From Bradyrhizobium erythrophlei (GTDB lineage Bacteria > Pseudomonadota > Alphaproteobacteria > Rhizobiales > Xanthobacteraceae), in contig FSRD01000001.1 in NCBI GenBank assembly GCA_900129675.1, positions 4,763,501 through 4,827,500 of the forward strand: a DNA stretch of 64,000 bases, given 5' to 3'. Numbering within the stretch: position 1 is the first letter of the stretch; each line of letters opens with the position of its first letter. This document shows, in pieces, positions 51,585-61,080 of the stretch. The notes under the pieces were generated by a model. The model worked only from the letters and a program-made list of their open reading frames with translations. It was not told where the DNA came from and did no database searches. Position numbers and translations under genes: made by a program.

Positions 51585-52894
51585 TGACGCAAAATGACCG
51601 AAGCCGGGAAAAAACGTCGATCGACTCGATGTTTTCACTGGTGCTTTCAGCACGGCACGATCCGGTAGCCCGGATTCTGAACGTGGATCTGGTCGCGGTT
51701 CTGGTCGCGGCGCTGTTGCCGTGGTCGACCAGCGGCGTCGCCATCGTCATGATCGTCTGGCTCGTCGCGCTGGTTTACACCCTGGAGGTGCATCCATTCC
51801 TGGCTTCGTTGAGACGCCCGGTTTGCTTGCTGCCGATCGCGCTCGTCGTGCTGGCAGCGGTCGGAACCCTGTGGTCGGACGCGCCATGGGGCGTGCGCCT
51901 CTATGCCTTGAGTCCGGTCACCAAGCTGCTCGCGCTGCCGTTGCTGCTCTATCACTTCGAACGAACGAAGCGCGGTCTGTGGGTATTTGCGGCCTTCCTG
52001 ATCTCCTGCACACTGTTGATGGCGGTATCCTGGCTGGTGCTGCTCGACCCCGGTCTCTCGCTCAAGCACGGCGATGCCGAGCGGGGCATCTTCGTCAAGA
52101 ACTACATCGACCAGAGCCAGGAATTCGCGTTGTGTGCGGTGGCGCTGGTCTATCCGATCGTCATCCTGCTGCGGGACCGGAAAAGCCGGCAGGCGCTGCT
52201 CTTGATCGCCATCGCCGTGAGTTTCATCGTCAACATGACCTTCGTCGTCGTGTCGCGTACCGCGCTCGTCACCATGCCGGTCATGCTCGCCGCGTTCGCG
52301 CTGATGCATCTGAAATGGCGCGCCAACGTCATCCTGTTCGCAGGCACGGTCGTGCTGGCCGCGCTGGCCTGGATGGCGTCGCCGCAATTGCAGGCGACGA
52401 CCGAGAAGTTCACGCGGGATTACCGGATATACAAGGAACTCAATCAGCCCACGTCGATCGGCGTTCGGCTGGAATTCTACAGGAAATCGCTGCACTTCTT
52501 CGCCGAGGCGCCGCTGATCGGGCACGGGACCGGGTCGACGCGCGGACTGTTCGAGGCGGCTGCCACCGGCCCTGCGGTGCTCGCCGCCGGCCAGGTGATC
52601 GGAAATCCGCATAACCAGACCCTGAATGTCGCGGTACAGTGGGGCTCCGTCGGGGTCGTCATCCTTTACGCGATGTGGCTCGTGCATTTGCTGCTGTTTC
52701 GCGGCGAAGGGCTGGTGGCCTGGATCGGCCTGATGGTCGTGCTGCAGAATATCTTCAGCTCGCTGTTCAACTCGCACCTGTTCGATTTTCACGAGGGCTG
52801 GATGTACGTGCTGGGCGTCGGCGTTGCCGGCGGCGCGATGCTCAGGGAGGTCGGCAAGGTTGCCGGGGAACCGGAAAGTGCGGTCCGGTCATGA
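51581..52894 (+). CDS. O-antigen ligase family protein (copy 2)
   Basis: A 437-residue paralogue of the preceding gene, with the same topology and the same key segments (RGIFVKNYIDQSQEFALCAV, GHGTGSTRGLFE, GNPHNQTLNVAVQWG, MYVLGVGVAGG). Long stretches are nearly identical in the last third, while the N-termini differ, so this is a tandem duplication that has partly diverged. The ATG at 51581 overlaps the upstream stop; a second ATG lies at 51584. Confidence 0.88.
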   Translation: MMTQNDRSREKTSIDSMFSLVLSARHDPVARILNVDLVAVLVAALLPWSTSGVAIVMIVWLVALVYTLEVHPFLASLRRPVCLLPIALVVLAAVGTLWSDAPWGVRLYALSPVTKLLALPLLLYHFERTKRGLWVFAAFLISCTLLMAVSWLVLLDPGLSLKHGDAERGIFVKNYIDQSQEFALCAVALVYPIVILLRDRKSRQALLLIAIAVSFIVNMTFVVVSRTALVTMPVMLAAFALMHLKWRANVILFAGTVVLAALAWMASPQLQATTEKFTRDYRIYKELNQPTSIGVRLEFYRKSLHFFAEAPLIGHGTGSTRGLFEAAATGPAVLAAGQVIGNPHNQTLNVAVQWGSVGVVILYAMWLVHLLLFRGEGLVAWIGLMVVLQNIFSSLFNSHLFDFHEGWMYVLGVGVAGGAMLREVGKVAGEPESAVRS

Positions 52895-52978
52895 TCGCTG
52901 GCATGCGACGGCGAGATAAGCTATCAGCGGGCCCGGGCATCCCTGCCAATTCAGACAATCTTGTGTTTGGTCAATAAG

Positions 52979-54895
52979 ATGACGCGTTTCACGCAACTGA
53001 CATCACGCAATCTTTTGATCGCGATCCATGACGCGTTGGCGACGGCTTTTGCATTGTTCGCGAGCTTTTACCTGCGCTTCGAGGGAGGCGAAGGTTTCTT
53101 CGCTCGTCTGCCGCTTCTGCTGCGCGTGCTGCCCTATTTTATCGTGTTCAGCGTGGTGGTTTGCTACGTCTTCAAATTGACGACGACGAAGTGGCGCTTC
53201 ATCTCGCTGCCCGATGCTCTCAATATCCTGCGCGTGGCTTCGGTTTTGACGCTCGCGCTCGTGGTGATGGATTATGTTCTTATTTTCGTGGCCCCAAGCA
53301 TCCACGGGCCGGTGTTCCTGGGCCGGGTAACCATCGTTCTCTACTGGTTTCTCGAGGTATTTTCGCTGAGCGCGTTGCGCTTCGGCTATCGCTATTTCCG
53401 CTATACTCGGGTTCGCCGCCGCGCCCGCACCGAAGGGGCATTGACCGCGCTGTTGATCGGCCGCGCCGCCGATGCCGAGGTCCTGCTGCGCGGCATCGAG
53501 AGTGGTGCGGTCAAGCACCTTTGGCCGGTCGGCGTATTGTCCCCGTCGTTCGCCGATCGCGGTCAGTCGATACGCGATGTGCCGGTGCTCGGCGGTATCG
53601 ATGATGTCGAGGATGTGATTCGCGACTATGACAGGCGCGGCAAGCCGATTGGGCGCGTCGTGATGACGCCGTCGGCGTTCGATCCCGACGCCCATCCCGA
53701 ATCGGTTCTGATGCGCGCGAAGCGGCTGGGACTGATGGTCAGCCGCCTGCCGTCGCTGGAAAGCGGCGATGTGCCGCGGCTGACCAACGTTGTCGTCGAG
53801 GATCTGCTGCTGCGTTCCAGCGAGAAGATCGATTACGCGCGTCTCGAGACCCTGGTGAAGGGAAAGGCCGTCATCGTGACCGGCGGCGGCGGCTCGATCG
53901 GGTCGGAGATTTGCGACCGCGTCGCGACGTTCGGTGCCGCCCGGTTGCTGATCATCGAGAATTCGGAGCCCGCACTCTATGCGGTCACTGAAGCGCTGTC
54001 CGCGCGCGGGGCCGGGGTTGTGATCGAGGGCCGAATCGCGGACATAAGGGATCGCGAACGCGTGCAGCGGCTGATGAACGATTTCAAGCCGGATATCGTG
54101 TTCCATGCCGCCGCGCTGAAGCATGTGCCGATTCTCGAACGCGACTGGAGCGAGGGGGTCAAGACCAACATCTTCGGATCGGTCAACGTCGCCGATGCGG
54201 CGCGCGCGGCGGGCGCGGAAGCGATGGTGATGATCTCGACCGACAAGGCGATCGAGCCGGTCTCGATGCTGGGCCTGACCAAGCGCTTTGCCGAAATGTA
54301 CTGCCAGGCGCTCGATCATGATCTGGCGGTGCAGTCGGGCGGCAAGCCGCATATGCGCCTGATTTCCGTGCGGTTCGGCAACGTGCTGGCGTCGAACGGT
54401 TCGGTGGTCCCGAAATTCAAGGCGCAGATCGAGGCGGGCGGCCCGGTCACGGTTACGCACCCGGACATGGTCAGGTATTTCATGACAATCCGCGAAGCCT
54501 GCGACCTGGTGCTCACCGCGGCCACGCACGCATTGACGCCGGCGCGTCCCGACGTTTCGGTCTACGTGCTCAACATGGGGCAGCCGGTCAAGATCGTGGA
54601 ACTTGCCGAGCGGATGATCCGACTGTCCGGCCTCGAACCCGGCCTCGACATTGAGGTGGTGTTCACCGGGATGCGGCCGGGCGAGCGGCTGAACGAGATC
54701 CTGTTCGCGAGCCAGGAGCCGACCGTCGAAATCGGCGTCGCCGGCATCATGGCGGCCAAGCCGAACGAACCGCCGATGCAGACGTTGCGCCATTGGCTCG
54801 CCGCGCTGGAACAGGCGATCACAAAGGACGACCGCGCCACCATCAGGGCCGTCCTGAAGGATGCCGTGCCGGAATTCGGATCGAACGCCGCTTAA
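52979..54895 (+). CDS. Membrane-bound nucleotide-sugar 4,6-dehydratase (WbpM/CapD family)
   Basis: A 638-residue protein with four predicted N-terminal helices (residues 10-145), a Rossmann-like middle domain (LLIGRAADAEVLLRG) and a C-terminal SDR domain starting VTGGGGSIGSEICD at about residue 299. In the SDR active site ISTDKAIEPVSMLGLTKR has Met where most SDRs have Tyr, as is usual for large WbpM-type dehydratases. These enzymes convert UDP-GlcNAc to the 4-keto-6-deoxy sugar, the precursor of QuiNAc, FucNAc and related O-antigen sugars. The ATG at 52979 is used; a TTG six codons earlier is unlikely. Confidence 0.92.
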   Translation: MTRFTQLTSRNLLIAIHDALATAFALFASFYLRFEGGEGFFARLPLLLRVLPYFIVFSVVVCYVFKLTTTKWRFISLPDALNILRVASVLTLALVVMDYVLIFVAPSIHGPVFLGRVTIVLYWFLEVFSLSALRFGYRYFRYTRVRRRARTEGALTALLIGRAADAEVLLRGIESGAVKHLWPVGVLSPSFADRGQSIRDVPVLGGIDDVEDVIRDYDRRGKPIGRVVMTPSAFDPDAHPESVLMRAKRLGLMVSRLPSLESGDVPRLTNVVVEDLLLRSSEKIDYARLETLVKGKAVIVTGGGGSIGSEICDRVATFGAARLLIIENSEPALYAVTEALSARGAGVVIEGRIADIRDRERVQRLMNDFKPDIVFHAAALKHVPILERDWSEGVKTNIFGSVNVADAARAAGAEAMVMISTDKAIEPVSMLGLTKRFAEMYCQALDHDLAVQSGGKPHMRLISVRFGNVLASNGSVVPKFKAQIEAGGPVTVTHPDMVRYFMTIREACDLVLTAATHALTPARPDVSVYVLNMGQPVKIVELAERMIRLSGLEPGLDIEVVFTGMRPGERLNEILFASQEPTVEIGVAGIMAAKPNEPPMQTLRHWLAALEQAITKDDRATIRAVLKDAVPEFGSNAA

Positions 54896-54932
54896 TCCCT
54901 CCTCGCCGGCAACGCGGGCAGTCTCGAAAGCC

Positions 54933-56135
54933 ATGATGCAGAAGTCCGGAAAAGTCGTCGTTGTCAGCCAGCATTATCCGCCGGATCACAGCACGACAGC
55001 CGCGATCATGGCCGCGATCGCAAACCGCGTAGCAGGGGATGCCGAAGTTCTGGTTCTTTCCGGCACGCCGGGATCGGCATCGCCGGCGTCATCGGGGCAG
55101 GTGGAAGTCGAAGAGATCAGGAACTGGATGCCGGGGAAGGCCGCCCTGATCCAGCGCGCCACCGCCGAGTTGTTGTTCACGGTTCGGATATTTGCGGCGC
55201 TGTTGACCAGGTTACGGCGCGGCGACGTGGTGCTCACCGTTCCCGCGCCGTTCATGTTGCCCTATGCGATGGCCGCCGCGGCCCGGTTGAAGCGGGCGAA
55301 GTCGGTGCTGATCATGCATGATCTCTATCCCGAGGTTCTCGTCGCGGCCGGCCTGTTGAAGCCGGGATCGGTGCTGGCGAAAATCATGCGCGGGCTGAAT
55401 GCGCTGATGTTTCGTGCGCTGAGTGCCGTCGTCATTATCGGGCGCGACACCGAAAAGCTGCTGTTGCGCTATGGCGGGATGACGCAGGCCAAGATCCGGT
55501 TCATTCCGAATTGGGCCACGCTGGTTCCCGGTATTCGTCCGACCCGGCCCGATAATCCTTTTCGCCGGAAGCTTGCGGCCCGCTTCATCGTCGGGCTTTC
55601 CGGCAATCTTGGTTTTACCCACGATCCCGTCATCGTATTCGAGGCAGCCCGATCGCTGCGGGACGATCCCGACATTCATTTCCTGTTGTCGGGCTGGGGG
55701 ATCGGCTTTGAACGGCTGCAGGCGATGCAATCCGAAGCCAGGCTTGCAAATGTCACCCTGATCGACCGCGTCGAGGACGGCGACCTCGACGCGTTTCTCT
55801 CGGCGGCGGACGTCTGGCTCATCCCCTATCGCAACAACGTGGCCGGCGTGTCGGTGCCGAGCCGGTTCTACAATCTGCTGGCGGTTGGAAGGCCGGTCAT
55901 TCTGGTCTCCGAGCCGGAAGCGGAAGCCGCCCTCACGGTAACGGAAAACAAGCTCGGCTGGGTCGTGACGCCGGGGATGTCCGGTCAATTGGCAGGGGCG
56001 ATCCGGGCAGCGGCTTCCTCGAGCGATTCGTCGATGGCCGAAAACGCCGTTGCAGCCGCCGGGAATTTCAGCCCCGAGCGGGCTCTGACGAGCTACGCAG
56101 CGCTGGTCCAGGAGCTTTTGCGAAATCCGGATTGA
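54933..56135 (+). CDS. Glycosyltransferase family 4, WbuB-like
   Basis: A 400-residue GT4 enzyme. The N-terminal acceptor domain begins VVVVSQHYPPDHSTTA, a signature of WbuB/FucNAc-transferase-type proteins; the donor half shows VIGRDTEKLL, FIPNWATL, VGLSGNLGFTHDP and VPSRFYNLLAVGRPVIL. It probably adds a deoxy-HexNAc sugar made with the preceding dehydratase, which is inference from the pairing. Two adjacent ATGs (54933, 54936) are possible starts. It converges with the WecA-like gene. Confidence 0.87.
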   Translation: MMQKSGKVVVVSQHYPPDHSTTAAIMAAIANRVAGDAEVLVLSGTPGSASPASSGQVEVEEIRNWMPGKAALIQRATAELLFTVRIFAALLTRLRRGDVVLTVPAPFMLPYAMAAAARLKRAKSVLIMHDLYPEVLVAAGLLKPGSVLAKIMRGLNALMFRALSAVVIIGRDTEKLLLRYGGMTQAKIRFIPNWATLVPGIRPTRPDNPFRRKLAARFIVGLSGNLGFTHDPVIVFEAARSLRDDPDIHFLLSGWGIGFERLQAMQSEARLANVTLIDRVEDGDLDAFLSAADVWLIPYRNNVAGVSVPSRFYNLLAVGRPVILVSEPEAEAALTVTENKLGWVVTPGMSGQLAGAIRAAASSSDSSMAENAVAAAGNFSPERALTSYAALVQELLRNPD

Positions 56136-56176
56136 TTGGCGCAAATGCCATCATGAATGCCCGGTCGGTTTCCGGT

Positions 56177-57193
56177 TCAGAGCGTCCGTCTGCGGGAAAA
56201 CCGGCGCAGAAGCAGCGCTACCGCGATCAGGCCCGCCACTAGCGTCACAAGTTCGACCGCGACTGAATGGACCCTGATCGGTGCGATCGCCAGCACCGCG
56301 AGACCCACATTGAGCGCGAAGACTTCGCCGACGACGCGCGAAACGGTGAAATTGTTATCGGTAGCGCGCTGATAAAAGTGCGAGCGATGCGCGGCCCAGA
56401 ACGGCTCGCGCCTCGCCATCCGCCGCAACAGCGTGACCGTGGCATCGGCCAGATAATACAGCGGCAACAATAGCGCGGCCACGAATTGCTGCTGCCATGC
56501 GAGCTGCAATAAACACCAGCCGAGCAGCAGGCCGATCGGCAGGCTCCCGACGTCGCCGAGAAATATTTTTGCCACCGGCCGGTTGAACGGCGCGAACCCG
56601 AGCAGCGCGCCAAAGAGCGCGGCGGCTATGATCATCGTCGATGCCGGGGCGTCGCCGAGCCAGCCGAGCAGGGCGACGGCCGCGGTCACCGGCACCGCCT
56701 CGGCGACCGTCATCAGGTCCAGCCCATCCATGAAGTTGACGAGATTGACGAACCAGAGGCCCGCGAGCAACGTAAAGGCGCGTTCGATCCAGAGCGGACA
56801 GGCCGGTACGATCCTGAGATCGTCGGGCGCAGCGTACAGGACGGTGGCGACGGCCAGCCCTTGCAGCACGAGCCGCGGCAGCACCGCGATCGAATTGACG
56901 TCGTCAGCGAGGCCCACGGCCGCAATGAACAGCGTCGCGCCAAACAGCGCGACGGGAAGCCTGAGATCCGGCGTCGCAGCGCTCGCCATGATCGCGCCTG
57001 CGACCACCATGGTCGCCCCGATCACGGCGATGCCGCCACCCTGCGGGGTTGGAACGCGATGCGACGAGCGGGCATTCGGCTTTGCCAGCGCGTGCTTAAG
57101 CAGCAACGGCAGGATCGCCCGCGTCATGCCGGCCGAAAGCAGCGCTGCGGCAGGGATGGCGAGGAGCGACAATTGTAGCGCGGAGATGGTCAT
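56177..57193 (-). CDS. Undecaprenyl-phosphate sugar-1-phosphate transferase (WecA/WbpL-like)
   Basis: A 338-residue polytopic protein (about ten helices) of the MraY/WecA family, which transfers HexNAc-1-phosphate to undecaprenyl phosphate to begin an O-antigen repeat. The early SHRVPTPQGGGIAV, the active-site NFMDGLDLM (DDxxD region as GLADDVNSI) and IFLGDVGSLPIG are family hallmarks, and the cytoplasmic HRSHFYQRATDN loop is present. It forms an operon with the UPF0104 protein gene on the same strand, 17 bases upstream. The substrate sugar cannot be fixed from sequence. Confidence 0.9.
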   Translation of the reverse strand: MTISALQLSLLAIPAAALLSAGMTRAILPLLLKHALAKPNARSSHRVPTPQGGGIAVIGATMVVAGAIMASAATPDLRLPVALFGATLFIAAVGLADDVNSIAVLPRLVLQGLAVATVLYAAPDDLRIVPACPLWIERAFTLLAGLWFVNLVNFMDGLDLMTVAEAVPVTAAVALLGWLGDAPASTMIIAAALFGALLGFAPFNRPVAKIFLGDVGSLPIGLLLGWCLLQLAWQQQFVAALLLPLYYLADATVTLLRRMARREPFWAAHRSHFYQRATDNNFTVSRVVGEVFALNVGLAVLAIAPIRVHSVAVELVTLVAGLIAVALLLRRFSRRRTL

Positions 57194-57210
57194 TGTGTTC
57201 GAAATGGCCG

Positions 57211-58218
57211 TTACTCGGGGACCTCGATTGGCGCCGCACCCTGCGCCGCTTTTTCGGCGCTGAATATCCATACCAGCCCGCCGAATGCGCCGACGATGAA
57301 GTTAACCGCGCCGAACAGCAGCGAAACGTTGACGCCTTCGGTGGTCATCAGACCGGCATATCCGAAGGCGAGCCCCATGGTGGCCTCGCGGACGCCCCAG
57401 CCGGCGATCGAGATCGGCAGCATCGTGATCAGCATCACCGGCGGCACCAGCTGGAAGATCTGTCCGAACACCACAGGTGCCGCGATCGATTGGACCACGC
57501 ACCAGGCGATGACCACGGCGAGGACGTGGACGAGCACCGAATACACCGCAATCCTGGGCCCGCGATCCCGGCTGAAGATCACTCGGTTTGCGATCACGGC
57601 GCAGGCGTGAAGGTGATGCGTGCCCCACCAGCGCTTCAGCCACGGCCAAGGCAACATTCCCAGCACCAGAAACCCGACCCCGCCCGCGAGTGCGGCGAAG
57701 TCGACCAGCAGCAGCGCCGAGCGCCCGTTGGGATCGGTGATCAGGCGATAGCTCCAGGGCAGGCTCGCGACGATGATGATCGCAAGCGCGATCAGTCCGA
57801 TGGCGCGGTCGACGAAGATCGAATAGGTCGCAGCCCGCCAGCCGGCGGCGGCGCGCGCGACAAGCCAAAGCCGTACCGCGTCGCCGCCGATCGACGAAGG
57901 CAGCGTCTGGTTGAAGAAGGTTCCGATCAGGTTGAAGCGCATCGCCTGCCGGGTCTCGAGCGGCGCGCCGCATTCGGCACTGACCTCGCGCCACCGCAGC
58001 ACGCCAACGAAGATCTGAAGAAATGTCACGGCAATGGCGAGGCCGATCCAGCCCAGGCTCGAGACATTGAGGCGCGAGGCGAGGTCGGCAAGATTGATCT
58101 TGCGCAGCGAAAAATACAGCAGCGCAGCCGAGATCAATATTTTGATGGTCGAAAGCAGGATCCGGCGCATCTCGTCCGTGCTTGCCAGGTTTGTGAGGGA
58201 AGTCAAAAAACGGCGCAA
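57211..58218 (-). CDS. Flippase-like domain / UPF0104 membrane protein
   Basis: A 335-residue protein with seven to nine helices, in the lysylphosphatidylglycerol-synthase TM region (UPF0104) superfamily. The NQTLPSSIGGDAVRLWLV and SIAGWGVREATMGLAFGY segments are conserved landmarks. The family is common in polysaccharide clusters and has been proposed to move lipid-linked sugars, but its role is unproved. The start may be the ATG at 58218 or the one at 58170, which gives a more standard N-terminus (MRRILLSTIKILIS). Confidence 0.85.
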   Translation of the reverse strand: MRRFLTSLTNLASTDEMRRILLSTIKILISAALLYFSLRKINLADLASRLNVSSLGWIGLAIAVTFLQIFVGVLRWREVSAECGAPLETRQAMRFNLIGTFFNQTLPSSIGGDAVRLWLVARAAAGWRAATYSIFVDRAIGLIALAIIIVASLPWSYRLITDPNGRSALLLVDFAALAGGVGFLVLGMLPWPWLKRWWGTHHLHACAVIANRVIFSRDRGPRIAVYSVLVHVLAVVIAWCVVQSIAAPVVFGQIFQLVPPVMLITMLPISIAGWGVREATMGLAFGYAGLMTTEGVNVSLLFGAVNFIVGAFGGLVWIFSAEKAAQGAAPIEVPE

Positions 58219-58373
58219 ATCGGCGCCGCGCGCCGAACTTCGCCGCCTTGGTATGGTTTTAAAGCCAATCTGGCAATAGCCGCGCTGCCGGGTATTGCGA
58301 CACCCTCGACACGGCGGGTAAAGAGGTCCTGTTACGGAACTGTGGGTCGAACCGGTGCCGTCCTCGAGGTATC

Positions 58374-59366
58374 ATGTCGGGTCAGACAATATTGGTCACC
58401 GGTGCCGCCGGTTTCATCGGCTTTCATGTGGCCCGCCGGCTTTTGGCCGAAGGCCGCAACGTTGTCGGGCTGGACAATCTCAACAGCTATTATGATCCGG
58501 CGTTGAAGCAGGCGCGCCTCGATATCCTGCGCGCGGATTCACGGTTCAGTTTCGTGCAGACCGACCTCGCCGACCGGGCGTCAATGAGCGAACTGTTCGA
58601 AAAGAACCGGTTCGCAAGGGTGCTCCATCTCGCGGCCCAGGCTGGCGTCCGCTATTCGATCGACCATCCGCACGCCTACGCCGATGCCAATCTCGAGGGC
58701 TTCGTCAACGTGCTGGAAGGATGCCGGCATCATGGCTGCGGCCATCTGATCTATGCCTCGTCGTCGTCGGTCTACGGTGCCAATACCAAATTGCCGTTTT
58801 CGGTCGATGACCGGACCGATCATCCGGTCAGCCTTTATGCGGCGACCAAAAAGGCCAACGAATTGATGGCGCATTCCTATAGCCATCTTTACAGCCTCCC
58901 GACCACTGGATTGCGATTTTTTACGGTATATGGGCCGTGGGGCCGGCCGGACATGGCGATCTTCCTGTTCACCAAGGCGATCGTGGAGGGCACCCCGATC
59001 AAGTTGTTTAACCATGGCAAGATGCAGCGCGACTTCACCTATGTCGACGACGTGGCGCATGGTATATTGTGGCTGATCGATCACGTGCCGGGAAGCACGG
59101 AGGGGAAGGGCGGCGGCGCGCCCGCGCGGATCTACAATATCGGCAATAACCGGCCGGAAGACCTCATGCATGTCGTAGCAGTCCTTGAGAAGGAACTGGG
59201 TCGCGCCGCGGTCAAGCAGATGTTACCGATGCAGCCCGGAGACGTGTTGGCAACCTACGCCGATATCGGCGATCTGACGCGCGACGTGGGTTTTCGGCCG
59301 CAGACTTCGATCGAGGACGGGATTCGCGCGTTTGTGACCTGGTATCGCGATCACTATCGGATTTGA
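58374..59366 (+). CDS. UDP-glucuronate 4-epimerase (CapI/LspL-like)
   Basis: A 330-residue SDR epimerase making UDP-galacturonate from UDP-glucuronate. The NAD motif TGAAGFIGFHVA is at the N-terminus; the GlcA-epimerase landmark LNSYYDPALKQARL follows; the catalytic SSSVYG and SLYAATKKANE (YxxxK), LRFFTVYGPWGRPDMA and DFTYVDDV are all present. Galacturonic acid is frequent in rhizobial LPS core and lipid A. It begins a plus-strand run with manC after seven bases. Confidence 0.92.
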   Translation: MSGQTILVTGAAGFIGFHVARRLLAEGRNVVGLDNLNSYYDPALKQARLDILRADSRFSFVQTDLADRASMSELFEKNRFARVLHLAAQAGVRYSIDHPHAYADANLEGFVNVLEGCRHHGCGHLIYASSSSVYGANTKLPFSVDDRTDHPVSLYAATKKANELMAHSYSHLYSLPTTGLRFFTVYGPWGRPDMAIFLFTKAIVEGTPIKLFNHGKMQRDFTYVDDVAHGILWLIDHVPGSTEGKGGGAPARIYNIGNNRPEDLMHVVAVLEKELGRAAVKQMLPMQPGDVLATYADIGDLTRDVGFRPQTSIEDGIRAFVTWYRDHYRI

Positions 59367-59373
59367 GGCAGCG

Positions 59374-60786
59374 ATGAACGGACGAATCATTCCCCTGATC
59401 ATGTGCGGCGGCGCCGGAACGCGGCTGTGGCCGGCCTCGCGCGAGGTCCATCCCAAACAATTCCTGCCGTTGTTCGGGACGCGCTCGACCTTTCAGGAGA
59501 CGCTGCTCAGGGTTTCGGATGCGACGCTGTTCGAGCGGCCGATCGTCATCACCAACAATGCCTATCGTTTCATGGTGCTGGAGCAGCTCGCCGAGATCGG
59601 ACTCGAGGCCGATGTGCTGCTGGAGCCGATGCGGCGCGACTCCGGGCCTGCGATCGCAGCGGGTGCGGCTTTCGCGCAGACCCGCGACAGCCAAGCGATC
59701 GTCCTGGCATTGGCCGCCGATCACGTCGTCCGCGATGTCGCCGCGTTCGTCGCCGCCTGCCGCGAGGGGCTTGCCGCCGCCGAAGCCGGCCGCATCGTGA
59801 CCTTTGGCGTGCAGCCCGAACGCGCCGCCACCGAATACGGCTACATCAGCCCGGGCGAGGCGATTTCCGGCGCGGTTCGCGCGGTAGCAAAGTTTGTCGA
59901 GAAGCCGGATCCCGCGACCGCCGCGACCTACATCAAGTCCGGCTATCTCTGGAACAGCGGCAACTTCATGTTCCGCGCCTCCGTATTGCTCGATGAATAT
60001 CGCAATGTCGACGCCGCAAGCGTGCAGGCGGTCAGCGATGCCGTGAGCAACGCCGGAACCGATCTCGGCTTCGTCAAGCTCGATGAAAAAGCCTTCGGAT
60101 CGGCCAAGGCGATCTCGATCGATTACGCGGTGATGGAAAAAACCTCGCGCGCCGCGGTGGTGCCGGTCGCGTGCGGCTGGTCCGATGTCGGCTCCTGGCA
60201 TGCGGTGTGGGAATTGTCCGACAAGGACGGCCAGGGCAACGCGGCGCGGGGCGCTGCCGTGTTCGAGGATTCCCGCAATTGCAACGTCTCGACCGACCGC
60301 GCGCTGGTCGCACTCGAAGGCGTCGACGATCTCGTGGTCGTGGCGACCCAGGACGCGGTGCTGGTGTCGCGGCAGAAGGACGCCAACGGGCTGAAGCGGC
60401 TGGTCGCGAAGCTGAAGGCCAGCGCGCCCGAAGTAACCGAGAGCCACATCAAGGTGCACCGGCCGTGGGGCTCGTATCAGTCGGTCGACAATGGCGACCG
60501 CCACCAGGTCAAGCGCATCATCGTCAAGCCCGGCGGCCGGCTCTCGCTGCAGAAGCATCACCACCGCTCCGAGCACTGGATCGTGGTGCGCGGCACCGCG
60601 CGCGTCACCGTCAATGAACTGGTCAAGACCGTGCACGAGAACGAATCGATCTACATCCCGATCGGCGCGGTCCACCGGCTGGAAAACCCCGGCAAGATCC
60701 AGCTGGAGCTGATCGAGGTGCAGACCGGCAGCTATCTCGGCGAGGACGATATCATCCGCATCGAGGACGATTATCAGCGCACCTGA
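59374..60786 (+). CDS. manC: Mannose-1-phosphate guanylyltransferase / mannose-6-phosphate isomerase
   Basis: A 470-residue bifunctional enzyme of the ManC/XanB type making GDP-mannose. The nucleotidyltransferase domain starts MCGGAGTRLWPASREVHPKQFL and includes EKPDPATAATYI and WNSGNFMF; the C-terminal cupin isomerase domain (about 345-470) has VKPGGRLSLQKHHHRSEHW with metal-binding His residues and YIPIGAVHRLENPG. It supplies GDP-mannose and its derivatives (for example fucose or perosamine) to the O-antigen. It probably shares a transcript with the epimerase upstream. Confidence 0.95.
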   Translation: MNGRIIPLIMCGGAGTRLWPASREVHPKQFLPLFGTRSTFQETLLRVSDATLFERPIVITNNAYRFMVLEQLAEIGLEADVLLEPMRRDSGPAIAAGAAFAQTRDSQAIVLALAADHVVRDVAAFVAACREGLAAAEAGRIVTFGVQPERAATEYGYISPGEAISGAVRAVAKFVEKPDPATAATYIKSGYLWNSGNFMFRASVLLDEYRNVDAASVQAVSDAVSNAGTDLGFVKLDEKAFGSAKAISIDYAVMEKTSRAAVVPVACGWSDVGSWHAVWELSDKDGQGNAARGAAVFEDSRNCNVSTDRALVALEGVDDLVVVATQDAVLVSRQKDANGLKRLVAKLKASAPEVTESHIKVHRPWGSYQSVDNGDRHQVKRIIVKPGGRLSLQKHHHRSEHWIVVRGTARVTVNELVKTVHENESIYIPIGAVHRLENPGKIQLELIEVQTGSYLGEDDIIRIEDDYQRT

Positions 60787-61080
60787 GCCAGCCAGGTTTT
60801 TGCGGGTTTGCTGCCTAACTCGTAGCCACTCCATGTAACTCTTTGAAATGTAACTCTTTGACTCAAAACGTGTCCTGAAAAGGTGTACGGCATTCGCCAC
60901 ATTTGTGACGGCGTGCTATAGCGTTTTCGGACCTGGTGGGGGCACCGGTTCGCGTGCAGAAAACGCGTTAAAACAAGAAGATAACGCCTCGGTTCTGATT
61001 CCATCAGGACTGGCGCTTTACTAGATGGCCGGGATGTTACTGACGGAAAGTCTCTCGAAAAGTCTCTTGGGGTCAACGAC
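60787..61080. promoter_or_regulatory. Intergenic region with a short tandem repeat
   Basis: About 290 bases after manC. The 14-mer ATGTAACTCTTTGA occurs twice at 60833-60846 and 60848-60861, a 15-base period. A promoter for the following gene is expected; TTGACT at 60858-60863 overlaps the second copy, without a clear -10. Nothing else seen. Confidence 0.4.
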
